From Ascaphus truei (taxonomy: Eukaryota > Chordata > Amphibia > Anura > Ascaphidae): a DNA stretch of 64,000 bases. The stretch spans positions 1 through 64,000 of the forward strand of contig WSYH01000269.1 of the NCBI GenBank assembly GCA_036426205.1, in the 5' to 3' direction. The notes beneath the pieces were generated by a model. The model did not search any database. It was not told where the DNA came from and was given only the letters and a program-made list of their open reading frames with translations. Both the position numbers and the translations under genes were made by a program. Positions 45,537 through 58,054 of this stretch are shown piece after piece. How positions within the stretch are numbered: the stretch's first letter is position 1; every line of letters starts with the position of its first letter.

Positions 45537-45855
45537 CAGCAGGGCCCCGGGTATACGGCGGGTTCCGTTCCAGAGGCCCGCCGTATAGTGAAAATCGCCG
45601 GAAAGCGGATTCGGCGATTTTCAGTGCTGCGCATGCGCAAACCGGCATTTTTGCCATTCTGCGCATGTGCGACCGGCGGTCTGCGCGTGCAACCGGCAGT
45701 CTGTGAGCGCAACCGGCGGACTGCGCATGTGCACCGGGCGCACCCGCTCGTTCTGCGCATGCGGAATTTTAAATTCAACATGGCGGCCCCCTTTTCGGTG
45801 CCGCCGTATCAGCGGATTGCCGAAAAGCGGAGCGCCGAGAAGTGGGGCCCTGCTG
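45537..45855. mobile_element. Tc1/mariner-superfamily MITE, 319 bp
   Basis: CAGCAGGGCCCC at the left and GGGGCCCTGCTG at the right, flanked by TA on both sides. Longer inverted homology covers GTATACGGCGG and GCCGCCGTAT-type segments. The interior holds repeated TGCGCATG and ACCGGC units. Non-coding. Confidence 0.85.
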
Positions 45856-46017
45856 TATCAACAATTTTTGTGTAAGATTTATGCTGGACATTGGATGGTG
45901 TAATAGGTTAACAAATTGTCCTTCCCTAGTTTTTGGGTTATTATATCTTGAATGTAATATTTACACTATCCTCTGTTTAGCTGCTTTTTTTGCTTTTTGT
46001 TTGTTTCATATATGTAG

Positions 46018-47068
46018 AAAATAAAGTTGTCCTCCTGCGCGTGGTCTTATTGCCCTTTTCTTCCTTATGTAGACAAAAAAGACAACAACAAAAGAACACC
46101 ACACACAAGTGGTATGATAGGCGTCGGTAATCAATATCTTTATCTATAGAGAAGTAGAGAACTTAACACTTGCCTGTGTGTTTGTTCCCGTAGTATGTAC
46201 TCCTCTATTTTCCTTCTGCTGTTACCTTAAAAGAGTGGAGTGAGGCGTAGCATAATACTGTTTATTAAAAAAAACTTTAGGAGGTGAGATAAAATACACT
46301 TACAAACAACCAACCACAAGGATTGTGTTGGTTTCTGTTGCTGTAAGTGTCCTTAAAAAGTTGTCCTTTCTGGAGGTGCTTTCCAGTCACTCGTTTTCAA
46401 CTCCTGACTTGTCAGTCTGGGTCCACGGGACAGAGAGGCTTTTTCAGACTCGTGCATAGTCTGTGTTGCCTCTCCTCGTCTGTTTCTGCGCGCCGCGCAT
46501 GCGCAGAACTCCCTGCTGCTTGTCAGTGTTGGTTTGTGGATCCTCACTGAGGAAGCCAACTGGGCGAAACGTGTTTGATGTGGACATCCCCTTTTTTGGT
46601 CTCTTGGAGCCACCATACCGGTGGAGTCTGCTGATCTCTGTCCCGTGGACCCAGACTGACAAGTCAGGATTGGAAAACGAGTGACTGGAAAGCACCTCCA
46701 GAAAGGACAACTTTTTAAGGACACTTGCAGCAACAGAAACCACCACAATCCTTGTGGTTGGTTGTTTGTAAGTGTATTTTATCTCACCTCCTAAAGTTTT
46801 TTTGTAATAAACAGTATTACGCTATGCCTCTCTCCACCTCTCCACTCTTTTAAGGTAACAGCAGAATGAAAATAGAGGAGTACATACTACGGGAACAAAC
46901 ACACAGGCAAGTGTTAAGTTCTCTTCTTCCCTATAGATAAAGATATTGATTACCGACGCCTATTATACCACTTGTGTGTGGTGTTCTTTTGTTGTTGTCT
47001 TTTTTTGTCTACATAAGGAAGAAAAGGGAAATAAGACCATGCTCTGGAGGACAACTTTATTTTCTACA
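46018..47068. mobile_element. Inverted-repeat element around a hammerhead motif
   Basis: Arms 46018-46437 and 46640-47068 are near-perfect inverted copies (for example GGACAACTTTTTAAGGACAC at 46706 against its complement near 46350). The spacer of about 200 bp holds the hammerhead motif at 46541. No protein is encoded. Confidence 0.82.
46541..46580 (+). ncRNA. Hammerhead ribozyme motif (variant)
   Basis: TCA, CTGAGGA, stem II GCC-AACT-GGGC, GAAA, CGTG, TT, TGA. Core intact; stem I is only three pairs. No clear TATA box upstream. Confidence 0.65.
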
Positions 47069-47362
47069 ATTCTTATATAAGGAGGAGTTTGAATAACCTC
47101 CTGGGACACCAGCTGTGGGACTTAAAGTATTTATTGCACTTCATTAATAGGACTAGCGCCACTTTTATTTTTCTTTATTGTTTCATATATGTGCACGCGA
47201 TCCCCCTGCTCCGTGCTACACATCCCCACCTATGATTGAGAATAAGAGGAGGTTATGGACACATCAGGTGTGGGGTGTTTTTTCTTATGTTCTGAGCACT
47301 GATTCGTCACGGGTCAAGGGGTACTGTGGGTATTTATGTAGCTCGCTTGATAGTGTATTGTA

Positions 47363-47404
47363 CTCTTTGATAAAGCACGGAGAACCGCGTGAAACGCGTA
47401 AGAG
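47363..47404 (+). ncRNA. Hammerhead-like motif, degenerate core
   Basis: CTCTT, TGATAA in place of CTGANGA, a long stem II region, GAAA, CGCG, TA, AAGAG. Stem I pairs well. GTATTTATG lies about 30 bp upstream. Confidence 0.5.
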
Positions 47405-50400
47405 GTCACTCCTGCTGTTTTTTTAAATGTGCCATTAAAGTATTTTTTGTACCAAGAAGACAGCAGTCCGGTTCATATTGTTCTCCAAGGCAGCTGCACC
47501 GCCTCTTTACCCCACTCCTTCGTTGATCTTGTCTGGTAGGAGCATGCCGACAGCACCCAGAGTCCTACAGTGTATCTAGTGAGTAACAACTTCATCTGTA
47601 CATACTCGTCACGCTATTGCAACTACTGGCTACTACGTTCACCATTGCAGTTTCATACAAGACATGTGAAAACAAAGAAAAACCTGGCGCCAAAAGTTCA
47701 TTGGATAATCCTGTACTCCTCAGGGGATCAGCACACTTGCTTGACAGGCCATGTAGGGAAAAACACAAACAGACACAGATCATAGTGCAACACTGTAGGG
47801 TTAAAACAGGTCTACACTAATACACACACTGCACATATAACATAGAGACTCCAAGTGACTATAAAAACTATTTATTAAATAAAAAGAACTATGCCATAAA
47901 ATGGTTTGGACAAATGAGAACACCGCTGGTCATCCAGATGGGAAAAATCAGAGCCCTACTTACAAGCAGCAAGGCAAATACAGGCAATGCAACAAAGAGT
48001 CCTCCGGCTGCTGCTGATGTCTTTGCAGAGATGTAGTTCCTGCTGCACCGTGACTCTCGTGCTGACTCTCCCTCCAGGGGTTAACAGGAACAGTGGCAGT
48101 GTCGGAGGCCCGCTCGTGGGGCTCACAGCTCTCCTCCACGTGAGGCTGCTCTCCTCACTTGCTCCTCCGGTTACACAGGCTGTCTCAGCGTGCCCGCGCG
48201 CGAGTGTGACACATTTTTTCTTTTTCACATTTTTGCACACATTTTTTCTTTTTCATACAAGACATACCTTGTTCACAAGGCTATTGAGCATGCATACAAT
48301 GTGGTGTCTTAAAATTGTTTGGATTTCTAAGCACAGTGCATATTATTGACTACGTGGGACATACTTACCGGGTTCATATACTGTCTGCAAATTGGAGATT
48401 TTATGTGTTACATATTGAATATACACTCATATGGATATTATTCTGGTTAGCATCGCTGGGGGTTGTTTCTCCCACCATTCCCTAAATACTGTACACTGGC
48501 CAATCAGGGAAACGCTTCATATGCAGTAAAAGGCCAGTCTAGTATACCATAATGGTACAGATGCCCTTATGCCTAACATTAAATATATAAAACTAAACAA
48601 TTTATTACATTCAACACAGGTTAAAATAAAGCTAGAAGTCTCATAACACATGACTAAGAAACAGTAGGACTAAAAGCTAATGAAATACAAAATCACATAA
48701 AACTTTGTACAGTATAAGCTAAAAAAACGACCTTGCTTTCAGATCCCTTTTATAGAGTCCATAATAGTGACCCTAGAGCTTTACATTTTGCTGCAGTGGA
48801 ATGTTTTAGTTAACACATCAGAGGTGGTATTAAAGATTTGCACCTACTATGAGCCTCACGCAGTAGGCGCCGATAAGCCCCTTATCGCCAGCTTCTCGCC
48901 AAAAAAGTCTACTGCGATTCAGTAAGCTCCGAGAAGCTGGCGAGAAGAGCAAAACACTGTGTTTTTTTATTCCCCGAAAAAAAAAAAATCCGCCGACCGC
49001 TCGGCGATAAGCCACTTCTCGCCACTCATCGCCCGCTTCTCAAACTCACAGTATTCTAGTAGCACCGATCAGCTTCTCGCAGATGATCACCGCTCTTGAA
49101 TGGAGAATTTCTCTCCAAATCGCTCTGCCAGAAAAAGTTGGCATGAAGCTGGGGATGAGCGGTGAGACGCACTTAGAAAAAAAAAATCAGGCCTTTTTCC
49201 TGCCTTGGATTGATATCCATTAGTACCAGCACCAGAGACCCCTGGCATGAATCAGATGCAGGACAAATGCATTTACTGTACAGCCCACTCCATTACCTTA
49301 GTGGCTAACTACTAAGGCAATGAAGGGGTTAACCACAAGTGCCAGGCTTATTGTGGATTGTGAGGGTGGGTGAAGGTGGTATTTGGCCCATGGTGGGTAT
49401 TTAGGCCTTGCGGGGGGGTAGCGGGTGGACTTGGCCAATTTATTACTTTAGCGGCTAATACCGCTAAGGTAATGAAGTGGTTAACCACTCCCAATACCCA
49501 CCCGCAAGACTTAAACACCCATCCTTGGGGCTTATACCCCCTTCACCCACCATTGCTACCCACAATTAAAAAAATACACACAATAGCCCCACTACCCAAC
49601 TCCTAGGCCCACAATAAACATTACAATCTCTAATACACCAACCACCCACTGTGCCCCCGCATAAAACCATGATTTATTATTTTACACACACGATTAACAC
49701 CACAGGTTTATGGGGGGGCACGGGGGTGGGTTGTGTATTGGTGCTTACTAAATATTTTTACATTTTATGACTAATATAAATGTCCCAATCACGTGATGTG
49801 AGACATTTCAATGCATAGGAGATAGCGGCACACCATAACGGGGCCTGTATCTCGGGAAGTAGGGGGTCCCAGGACCTGAAACCCATGCGGTTCTGCTCCG
49901 GAGACCCCCTGCTCAACTACACTAGTAATAAAATTTATGTGTAAAAATACCCTTTTCGGAGGGCGGGTCATATTGGCGCCGGCAACTCGCCATGTTTGGA
50001 AATGTTGCTCTCACTGATATTCGGGCCTTTCTGCCGTGAGAGTAACTCGGCCAAAACATAGCGAGTTCAAAACCAGCCGATAATTTCTATCGGACTTTAC
50101 TGCATAGGCCCCTATGTCGGGAACAATACTGGATATTCAAATTAAAGACTAAGCAACCTGTGGTTTTCAATTATGTGTGGATATTACGCCATTTTTGAAA
50201 AAATAGGGTTCTTGGTGTCTTTATGGGTTTCTTTAAGTACTAGTAAGAGAGCCACATTCATTCTACTTATCACTTATATTTTTCATCCTAGGGTGCCGGT
50301 TCCCATTTATAGGAAACGCAACCGTGTGAATGCATTTTATGTATCTTTTATAGCCAGCAGCTATTTGTTTTTTTATTCAAGGTTTATAATGTTATAAATA

Positions 50401-50880
50401 AAGATTATTTAAATAGGATTAGGAGCATTCACCTCATGCAAATGGATATTTTTTTCATTTTGAGTTTTTATCCTTGCATATTGGTAGATGTAGTAGTATT
50501 ATTAGAGATCACACATACAGTAATAGGATGTCTTAATATATGTGTTTTTGTTTGTTTGTATAAAATATGCATCTGGTAGATTTTTTACACATGTAGGAAA
50601 ACAATGAAATGCATTATTGAGGAATATTATATTATTCAAATGTGTATATTAATACTATGTTTTAAGGGAGTAGGAATTGTCGTTTACAAATCCTTCATAA
50701 ACATCTAATATTTATATCTAATAACATAATTTTGGCATTTGCTGTTGCAGCTGTGTATGTTCTCTCTGAACAGCCTTCGTGCAGTAACCACAGTGATTCA
50801 GTCATTGTTGTCCATGTTGAATTTGTAATTACATTTTGTGGAGATTAGACACAGCTTTTACGAATTGGGATGAGTAGATC
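47405..50880. other. Mostly repeat DNA, no gene seen
   Basis: Holds a CGATAAGCCCCTTATCG / GAGAAGCTGGCGAGAAG hairpin family (48860-49140), two TTAGCGGCTAA-type hairpins (49290-49330, 49440-49485) and a foldback relative of 29104 at 49780-49920. No protein features. Confidence 0.5.
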
Positions 50881-50918
50881 CAAGGGAGGGGTATAAATAT
50901 CAGAGCTCCCACACTAGT

Positions 50919-50970
50919 GACGTCTCACCCTGAAGAAACACTTTTTGTGCGAAAAGCGTTGAGGTCGTCA
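50919..50970 (+). ncRNA. Hammerhead-like motif with upstream TATA box
   Basis: CTGAAGA, stem II ACAC-TTTTT-GTGC, GAAA, AGCG, TT, then GAGG. Stem I pairs only partly (GACG with CGTC). GTATAAATATC at 50891-50901 lies about 25 bp upstream. Confidence 0.55.
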
Positions 50971-51280
50971 CTCCCACATTATCACGCACACTGACGGTGG
51001 AACCCCTTAACCCTAATCAGCTTGAAGCGGTCCGGCTCTTGGAGGTGCTAGCAAAGTTTCCCCATTTAGCGTTAGTGCAGGTGGCTGCACACAGGATGCT
51101 CTCAGAGGCTAATTAGCTGTTCACCTTTCACCGCATCTCCCCACATCCGGGTGCTGCGAGCTGTCGACCAATTGGAACTCACGGCTGTGGGTCCCAGAGA
51201 CATTGTGAACGTCGGTCGGTGAAGGTCTCTCGGTGCCGTGAGGAGTCTGCTTTTAATTACTTACATGTGGGTCAGTTACT

Positions 51281-51860
51281 GTATGTAGCCCTGTCTGGTT
51301 TGGGCTAATACGCCTGCCCTCCTCCTGGCAGTAATTCCTGGTAAGGCAGGTGCCAGGAGTGATCATGGGTTTTCCTCAGCTCTCTTCAGCCTAGTGAGTC
51401 ACAGAGAAAGTAATGTAATCAGGCCTGGTGTCCAATCAGGGACAAGGGGCTGGTTCTTACTGGATCTGTACTTAAGGGGCTGCACTTTCTGAATTTAGTT
51501 AGTTGCCTCTACCATGAGAGAGACTGGTTTACCCAAGAGCAGTGTGCAGGGCTCTGCACACTGTGTGCCCTCCTTTTAGGGGAGCGGTGGGAGACTGTTC
51601 CCCTTACTCTATCAGAGAGTAAGGGAAGAGCTAGGACTGCTCCTGGTGCCTGCTGGCTTGGAGTGTAGTCCAGGAACATCCTGAGGGTGCAGGCCCTAGT
51701 TCTGCTGAGTGACTGCTGTGCTGTGTGCATAGGGAATAAAGACATCCTGGTTTACTATACTTCTGTCCTGAGATTGAAATCTATTGGGAAGAAGAAGAAA
51801 GAGACTCTCACGCAGAGATTTCACCCCATATTCTGGGGGCTGCAAGAGATGGAGGAGCTG
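51281..51860 (+). repeat. LTR-like sequence (solo or start of an element)
   Basis: Begins TGTATGTAGCCCTG, with AATAAA at 51735-51740 and a downstream GGGGGCTGCAAGAGATGGAG resembling a primer site. A short ORF (51866-52081) may be a Gag start, but I cannot name it. Boundaries are approximate and no partner LTR is seen. Confidence 0.45.
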
Positions 51861-52099
51861 TCACCATGAGTACGAGTCAGGTTATACCCCAGAAGCCTGT
51901 CCTGTTGCTATCCCCTAACATCACGCGGGAGACTCAGGGCTACTGTTTATCAGCAGGTATGCACCACACTACTTCAAGTAACCAGCATAGCTTTCCCTCT
52001 GCTAGACTCTATCTAAGATTGGGGGTGAAACAGGGTTACATGTATGTTTGTGTGTCCTCTAATACACTTATTTGGCATTGAATCTGGTGCGTTGTGCCT

Positions 52100-52686
52100 T
52101 TTTTTATATTTGTCTTTAGAAAGGTGCCTTTGGTCTGGTCCTAGCCCGCAGGCCGTGCGCACCTCACGGCTTTCGTCACTGTGCAGTAACACTATTAGCT
52201 ACTGGGGAAGCGTCCCTATCTATGGGCCTTCCCTGTAGCAGCCAAAGCTGAGGTGAGTCGGGCCTAGCTGGGATCTATGGGGGTCTCCGGCCTTGTTTAG
52301 GGTCCACTGGCACCCTGAACACCTCCTTACCCCTTGCTGTCCCTGATCCGACTGAGCGTGAGGCGCCTAGCACGCCAAAAGTATCTCTTCTTTGCCGGGG
52401 ATCCACCAGCCTTATAGGCTATCCTGCAGCACATGTGGTACACCCCTAGAGCATGCTAGGATCTGTTCTCCCTATCTAACATGGCTGCCGCATCTCTCGC
52501 CCACTGCGCTTTCACATGGCCTCAGCCACGCATGTGCGAAGAATCAAGGTGGCAGCCCCCACTTGCCGGGTATGCCACGGAGCTCCAGCGCTCCCACTGC
52601 ATACCTGCAGCCTCTTCCAGAGCTGCTCCCCTATAGCCCGGCAGCTCCCCCACTCGTGGAATAGGTATGCGGGGAGCCTGACAACA
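52100..52686 (-). repeat. 3' LTR of minus-strand gypsy
   Basis: Minus strand: polypurine CCAGGGGGAGGA (52687-52699) then TGTTGTCAGGCTCC. The far end is not defined. It belongs with the integrase to its right. Confidence 0.65.
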
Positions 52687-52890
52687 TCCTCCCCCTGGTG
52701 GAGAAACTAACATCCCCGCTTGGGAACAACATATATTTATATCATGGAAAATGCATACAGGTTTATACAACTTAACGGTACACTCAACATCTACTGTAAA
52801 TGATATTGAAAACTCCCATGAGCATGGTTATGATAGAGGCAAACCGGCTCCGAGAGACAGCTGCTGAGACTCATAGTGAGGTGCCCCTAA

Positions 52891-54030
52891 TTAATCATAT
52901 GCAACTCTAGTGGTAGAATGTCCCACTCGCTGACTCCTGCGAGTCTCTTCTGCAGTGTCTTCCTCTTGGGAGATGCTATCATGGGTTTGAGACCCTGACC
53001 CTATCATAAGAGGTGAACCAGTCTCTACAAAGTCTCTGGAAGGGACAAAGCTCTGGCTTCTTGGGTCAAGGGGACGGCTTGTTGAAGCCACTGGTGAAGG
53101 TACTTGGGGCATTGGCCCATTACCCGATGCTTCCTCCCAAAAGTTTCCGTTGGAGTTGGTGGAGGTTTCTTACAAAGGATCTTGGTTTGGTTCTATGACT
53201 GAAGCTGGAGTCTCTGCGGATTCCCCTGGCTCACTGGCCACTGCTGTTGTCTCGGGTTTGGGGGTCACTGCCCCCACTTGAAGAATGGGCAGCATGACTG
53301 CAGTGCCAGACCTTTACCCTGCCACCGGCGTCTCAAATTCTCTAGACAGGGAGGCCCGGCTTCTGTGACTCTACCTCAAAGGGACCGTCTGCTAGCTTGG
53401 GTTTGCCGGGGGCTCCTAGATTCCTCAGGAGAATGGCGTCTCCAGGCCAAAGTTCCCGGAAGCAGACCTTGTGGTCATATCTCTGCTTGTTGCAAGCATT
53501 TAGTTTTGCAGTGGCTTTCTCAGCCAACTTGTATGCTCTGTTAAGGCTATCTTGGAGCCGTTTCACATATTTGTAGTGAGTCATGTTGGGTACCCCATCA
53601 GTATATACCCAGAGATGGATGTCCACAGGTAGTCATGCCTCTCACCCGAACATCATGAAATACAGTGTGAATCCCGTGGATTCGTGCCTGGTGCAGTTGT
53701 ACACATGCACTAGCGCTTCGACGTGCTTGCTCCATTCGGCTTTCTGGGAGCCCTGTAGGGTGCCTAGCATGTCAAGTAGAGTTCGGTTGAACCTCTCCAG
53801 CAGAGCGTCTCCCTCTGGATGGTATGGAGTGGTTTGAGACTTTTTGATGTTCAGCAAGTTGAGAAGCTCTTTAATCAACTTGCTCTCAAAGTCTCTCCCT
53901 TGGTCGGAGTGCATTGGATTCGGCAAGCCGTAGTGGATGAAATATTTCTCCTATATTTGGCCACTATTCAAGCTTTCTGATCCTTGGTTGGGAAAGCTTG
54001 GGCGTATCGGGTGTAGTGATTGGTCACTAC
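52891..54030 (-). pseudogene. Gypsy integrase core, C-terminal domain and tail
   Basis: Minus strand from about 54030: RYAQAFPTKDQ, PNPMHSDQGRDF with the second catalytic aspartate, YHPEGDALLERFNRTLL with the glutamate, then the C-terminal domain (YDHKVCFRELWPGDAILLRN) and a proline/serine tail ending QRVGHSTTRVAYD. Frameshifts lie near 53640 and 53930. The element is cut at about 54030 by the Penelope block. Its upstream half (zinc domain, RNase H) is at 59690-60735. Confidence 0.88.
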
Positions 54031-54035
54031 CTGGC

Positions 54036-55382
54036 ACTAAACATACACAATTTAGAAATAGGTCCATTTTTTGTCCATCCTTTTCAAAGGGTCCTCATTT
54101 ACAAACATACGAACGGCTTGTAGAGCAGGATTTGCAGGCCTTGGCTAAAGGCTACATGTTCACTGCTCCCTCTTTTGATAACCTATCTAGAGTGGATAGG
54201 ATGAATCTGAATATACTAAAAAAGAAATCCGATATCATTATAAAAAATGCGGACAAAGGGGGAGCAGTGGTCATCATGCACACATCAGCATATCATGCAG
54301 AAGCACTTAGACAATTGTCAAATATACAGGCATACTGCAAATTGTACAAAGACCCCACTCAAATGTACCTAAGGGAAATTTATGATCTGTTAGATCTGGG
54401 CAGAGAGTTAGGAGTGATCAACAATCGTGAGTCAACCTATTTGTACAATTCCGTTCCGGTCGTGCCTATCTTTCACCATCTCCCAAAGATCCACAAGACT
54501 CTGGTCTGCCCTCCAGGCAGACCCATTATATCGAGTATTGGATCTTTGGGAGATGATCTATCTAGGTACGTCGATTATTTCTTACAAACTTTAGTCAAAG
54601 AATTACCGGCTTATCTTAGAGACTCCGCAGATTTGCTCCAAGATATTCAAAAAATCACTTGGCTCAAAGGTTACACTTGGGTTACCCTTGATGTAACTTC
54701 TTTATACACAATAATTGATCACACTTTGGGCACAAGGGCTATCAGTCACTTTCTTAATCACTCTAATTTGAATATGGCACAAATCACTTTCTTGTTAGAT
54801 TCAGTCACTTTTTTATTACAGCACAACTACTTTATGTACTATGCACAGTTTTATTTACAGTCACAAGGCACAGCCATGGGCACGTCATTTGCACCCTCAT
54901 ACGCGAACCTCTTTATGGGATTTTGGGAATCTACCCACATTTTCGGTGATCACAATCCCTTTAGAGATAATATTATTTTTTATCGTCGCTTTATTGACGA
55001 CTTATTAATCATTTGGAAGGGGGACACCGACACTTTACACGAGTTTTTTGAATATCTTGGAGCAAAGACATACAATTTAAAATTCACACATTGTTACAGT
55101 GACTCACAGATTGATTATTTAGATCTTCATCTATATATAGATGTTGGACAACAAATTCAGACCAGCATCTATAGGAAAGCAAATTCCAAAAACTCTCTGC
55201 TCAGATCAAACAGTGCCCACCCGAGACCCCTGATTAGGAATACCCAAAGGCAATATTTAAGATTAAGGAGACTATGCTCCACTGATGAGTCCTTCTTGGC
55301 ACAAGCTGATGAATTGAAGAGCAGGTTTAGAGAGCGTGACTATGATGAGGGGACCTTGAGAATGCCTTCCAAAATGCCCTAA
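54036..55382 (+). CDS. Penelope-like element reverse transcriptase
   Basis: About 450 open codons of PLE RT after the gypsy junction; the open frame begins in gypsy sequence, so the true start is not shown. Motifs in order: KNADKGGAVVIM, PVVPIFHHLPKIHK, PPGRPIISSIGS, motif A LDVTSLYT, QGTAMGTSFAPSYANLFMG, and the catalytic box RRFIDDLLIIWKG. A thumb-like region with DYLDLHLYI and RLRRLCSTDESFL follows. This is the telomerase-related RT type of Penelope elements. The frame closes at 55382 (SKMP), where related proteins continue to the zinc ribbon and nuclease; those are present but frameshifted downstream. RT is the best-preserved large protein here. Confidence 0.9.
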   Translation, partial: TKHTQFRNRSIFCPSFSKGPHLQTYERLVEQDLQALAKGYMFTAPSFDNLSRVDRMNLNILKKKSDIIIKNADKGGAVVIMHTSAYHAEALRQLSNIQAYCKLYKDPTQMYLREIYDLLDLGRELGVINNRESTYLYNSVPVVPIFHHLPKIHKTLVCPPGRPIISSIGSLGDDLSRYVDYFLQTLVKELPAYLRDSADLLQDIQKITWLKGYTWVTLDVTSLYTIIDHTLGTRAISHFLNHSNLNMAQITFLLDSVTFLLQHNYFMYYAQFYLQSQGTAMGTSFAPSYANLFMGFWESTHIFGDHNPFRDNIIFYRRFIDDLLIIWKGDTDTLHEFFEYLGAKTYNLKFTHCYSDSQIDYLDLHLYIDVGQQIQTSIYRKANSKNSLLRSNSAHPRPLIRNTQRQYLRLRRLCSTDESFLAQADELKSRFRERDYDEGTLRMPSKMP

Positions 55383-56110
55383 GACCGATCGCAATGATCT
55401 GATTAAGAAGAGGAAACCTGGGAAGTCCTCGAAACGGGAAGGGGCAGCACAGTCGCACTCTTCATAACCACCTTCTCTAGACAGGCAGAGCAAATACGGC
55501 ACATCTTGCAAAAACACTGGGGGTTCTGCAATTGGATTCTGAACTAGATCCATATACTATACACAAGCCTAGAATAGTATTAAGAAGGCAAAGACCATTG
55601 GAAATTCTGTATCCCCCAGTTATTTTGCTCAAAAAAAAAAAACAACACACAGCTACCAAGGGGATTCTTTAAATGTGTCTATTGTAACCTGTGTAGGTAT
55701 GCGGAACCTGTCAAATCCTAAGGGATGTACACACTGGTCCCATCTATAAGATTGAGTCATTTATGACATTGTACACTGAGTTCGTGATTTATCTCTTGAA
55801 AGTGCATGTGTAGTGGCTACGTTGGCAGGACAATTAGAACAGTGAAAGTGAGAATCACAGAGCATATACCCAGTATCAGAAAATAAAGATGAACTTCCCA
55901 GTAGCGTCACTTTAATACATGCAAACAGGGATCAATCAAAACCCTTACATACAGTGCTATTGAAAAGATCTCCATACATCCTAGAGGAGGAAATAGGGAG
56001 GCACATAAACCGTCGAGAAATGTTCTGGATTTATGCCCTTGGGAAATGGCTCCAGGGGCATAAACCAGGACTGGGAATTGAAACACTCCTAAATTAAAAT
56101 AAACTAATGG
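55383..56110 (+). pseudogene. Penelope linker and GIY-YIG nuclease, frameshifted
   Basis: Continues the element above in changing frames: LDPYTIHKPRIVLRRQRPLE, a cysteine cluster (CNLCRYAEPV), then GYVGRTIRTVKVRITEHI of the GIY-YIG nuclease near 55815-55870, and EMFWIYALGK...GLGIE. Many stops. Confidence 0.8.
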
Positions 56111-57120
56111 TATAACCAAATATTATTCATAATATATTTATACTTGAGTAGTTTTGGGGTATTCAATTATCCCTGACCGGAGTGTTCAATAAATGTTTTT
56201 TGTGCCTCGAGCTAAATGTATTTACCCCCAGTGTCTCGCAGTGATACAGTTCACAGTATGCACATGTACACATAAAAGAATATATATCCCAATAAGCATA
56301 AAACTACTCAATATTCAGAGTACAGGAAAGATAAAGAGTTAATGTTAATATTCGTATGATGATAATAATTTTAAAGCCAACAATGTATGTCTTTATCATA
56401 AGATATGATATCATATGGTACCTGAATAGCTCCACGGCGGATATAAGATTCGCAATATAGTATTTTTAACTTTTTTTTATGTATTGTTATTGTTGTGTTT
56501 GATATGTATGTGATTACTTATTGGTGATGTTCACTGATTTTGTTTTTCTCCCCCTTGTCATTCACTGTTTATTCCTTTTCCTTCCCTCCCCCCCCTCCCC
56601 CCCCCCCCTCCCTCATGGGGTCACCTTATGTCATGTCATTTTTTCTGCAACATGAGAACATAGAGTGAATGTGTGAATTATGTTTCCTTATACATCTTTA
56701 TGTTGCTTAGATATTTTTGGGACACATGAGGAGGTTGCATATGATCTATTCAGACAGTAATTCATTATGATCGATCGGGGTTCGCTGAGACAACGCCGTT
56801 ATGACGTAGGCAGTGTTCTATTGCGGTCACCCAGCAACCCACACTCGTGGTGTTTACGAGAGGCAATAGCACATAGACTAATTATATTCACTGCACTTTC
56901 CCACCGCTGGACGGGGTTACGCTGATACACGCAATGCATGACGTAGGCAGTGTTTACTGCGGTCACTTAGCAACCCACAGCCTGCGTGTGTTGAAAGTAG
57001 AACAGCACTGGCTAATTAATATTCACTGCACCCTCCAACCGCGCGCATACACACTGTTAGTATAGACTAGTTATCGATTTCTGCGCGCAAAACACACAGC
57101 GCAATGACGCAGGGGGGGGG
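56111..57120. other. No gene seen; Penelope flanks likely
   Basis: AT-rich DNA with a poly-C tract at 56588-56609. Two diverged direct copies of GACGTAGGCAGTGTT...TGCGGTCAC lie at about 56803 and 56941, perhaps promoter-side repeats of the Penelope element that follows. Confidence 0.45.
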
Positions 57121-57159
57121 TTTTACACTATAAACAGGGGGTAATGGAACGCGAATCAG

Positions 57160-57199
57160 CTCTATGATTAAGGACCACGCAGGTCCGAAACCGTCAGAG
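57160..57199 (+). ncRNA. Hammerhead-like motif upstream of a Penelope ORF
   Basis: CTCT, ATGATTA (degenerate core), stem II GGACC-ACGC-GGTCC, GAAA, CCG, TC, AGAG. Stem I and stem II pair well. ACTATAAAC lies at 57128-57136, about 25-30 bp upstream. Confidence 0.55.
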
Positions 57200-57348
57200 T
57201 GTGTCCCCCATACATATGTTTTTTCAATAAAATTTCATTTTAATCTACACCTTGCTGGTCTCTCATCTCTACAAGCTGTGCACCGCTGGAATCTTCGGAT
57301 CCTTCCTACTGTTACATTTGGAACAACTGTCCACTCGGGGCTCACCTC

Positions 57349-58053
57349 GTGCTCTGGCGCTGTTTCATAGATGACGTCATATTCGTTTGGTCTGGCAGTC
57401 AGGTACAGCTAGAGTTATTTTTTGTATATTTAAACTCTAATGATAGGGATTTGAAATTTACCTTTAACCACCAGAAGGAACGTATAGAATTTTTAGACCT
57501 CGAGATTTATATTAGTAACAATAAAATAGAAACTAAAACATTCTTTAAGTCTGTCCAGGCTAATAACTACCTTAGGGCAGACAGCCAGCATAACCCTAGC
57601 TGGATCCGGAATATTCCTAAGGGTCAGCTCACCCGCCTCAAGCGAAACTGTTCAAATCAAGAGGAGTTTGCGCTTCAGGCGAGTGAGCTTAAAGACAAAT
57701 TCCGTGATAGAAGTTACCCAGAACATCTACTTGAGGCAGCTTCCCTTCAGGTGGAGACAATTGAGAGACACACATTGTTAGAATATAAAGATAAAAATAA
57801 TAAAAATGCATTGAATCAAAATAATGGAGTCTCTTTCATAACACAGTATAACGAGATGGCGCCAAAAATTCGTCAAATTTTTAACAAACATTGGCCCATG
57901 CTCTTGTGCGATACTACTCTATCTAAATGTCTCCCGGAGAAACCAAAAATAATCTTTACCAAAGCACCAAACATCAAGATGCGTCTAGCACCTAGCTGTC
58001 CATTAGACAATTCAAAATCTAAAATTAATAGCAATAAAAAGTTTTTTTTTTAA
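57349..58053 (+). pseudogene. Second Penelope-like element: C-terminal RT
   Basis: Reads from the catalytic box (FIDDVIFVWSG) onward: DLKFTFNHQ, IEFLDLEIYI, the thumb with IPKGQLTRLKRNCS, and a linker with FNKHWPMLL and PKIIFTKAPNIK. RT motifs before FIDD are absent; sequence upstream is non-coding element DNA, so an internal deletion joins the 5' region to the late RT. The frame ends in a T-run at 58041-58050, a frameshift relative to the nuclease. Confidence 0.85.
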
Positions 58054-58054
58054 A

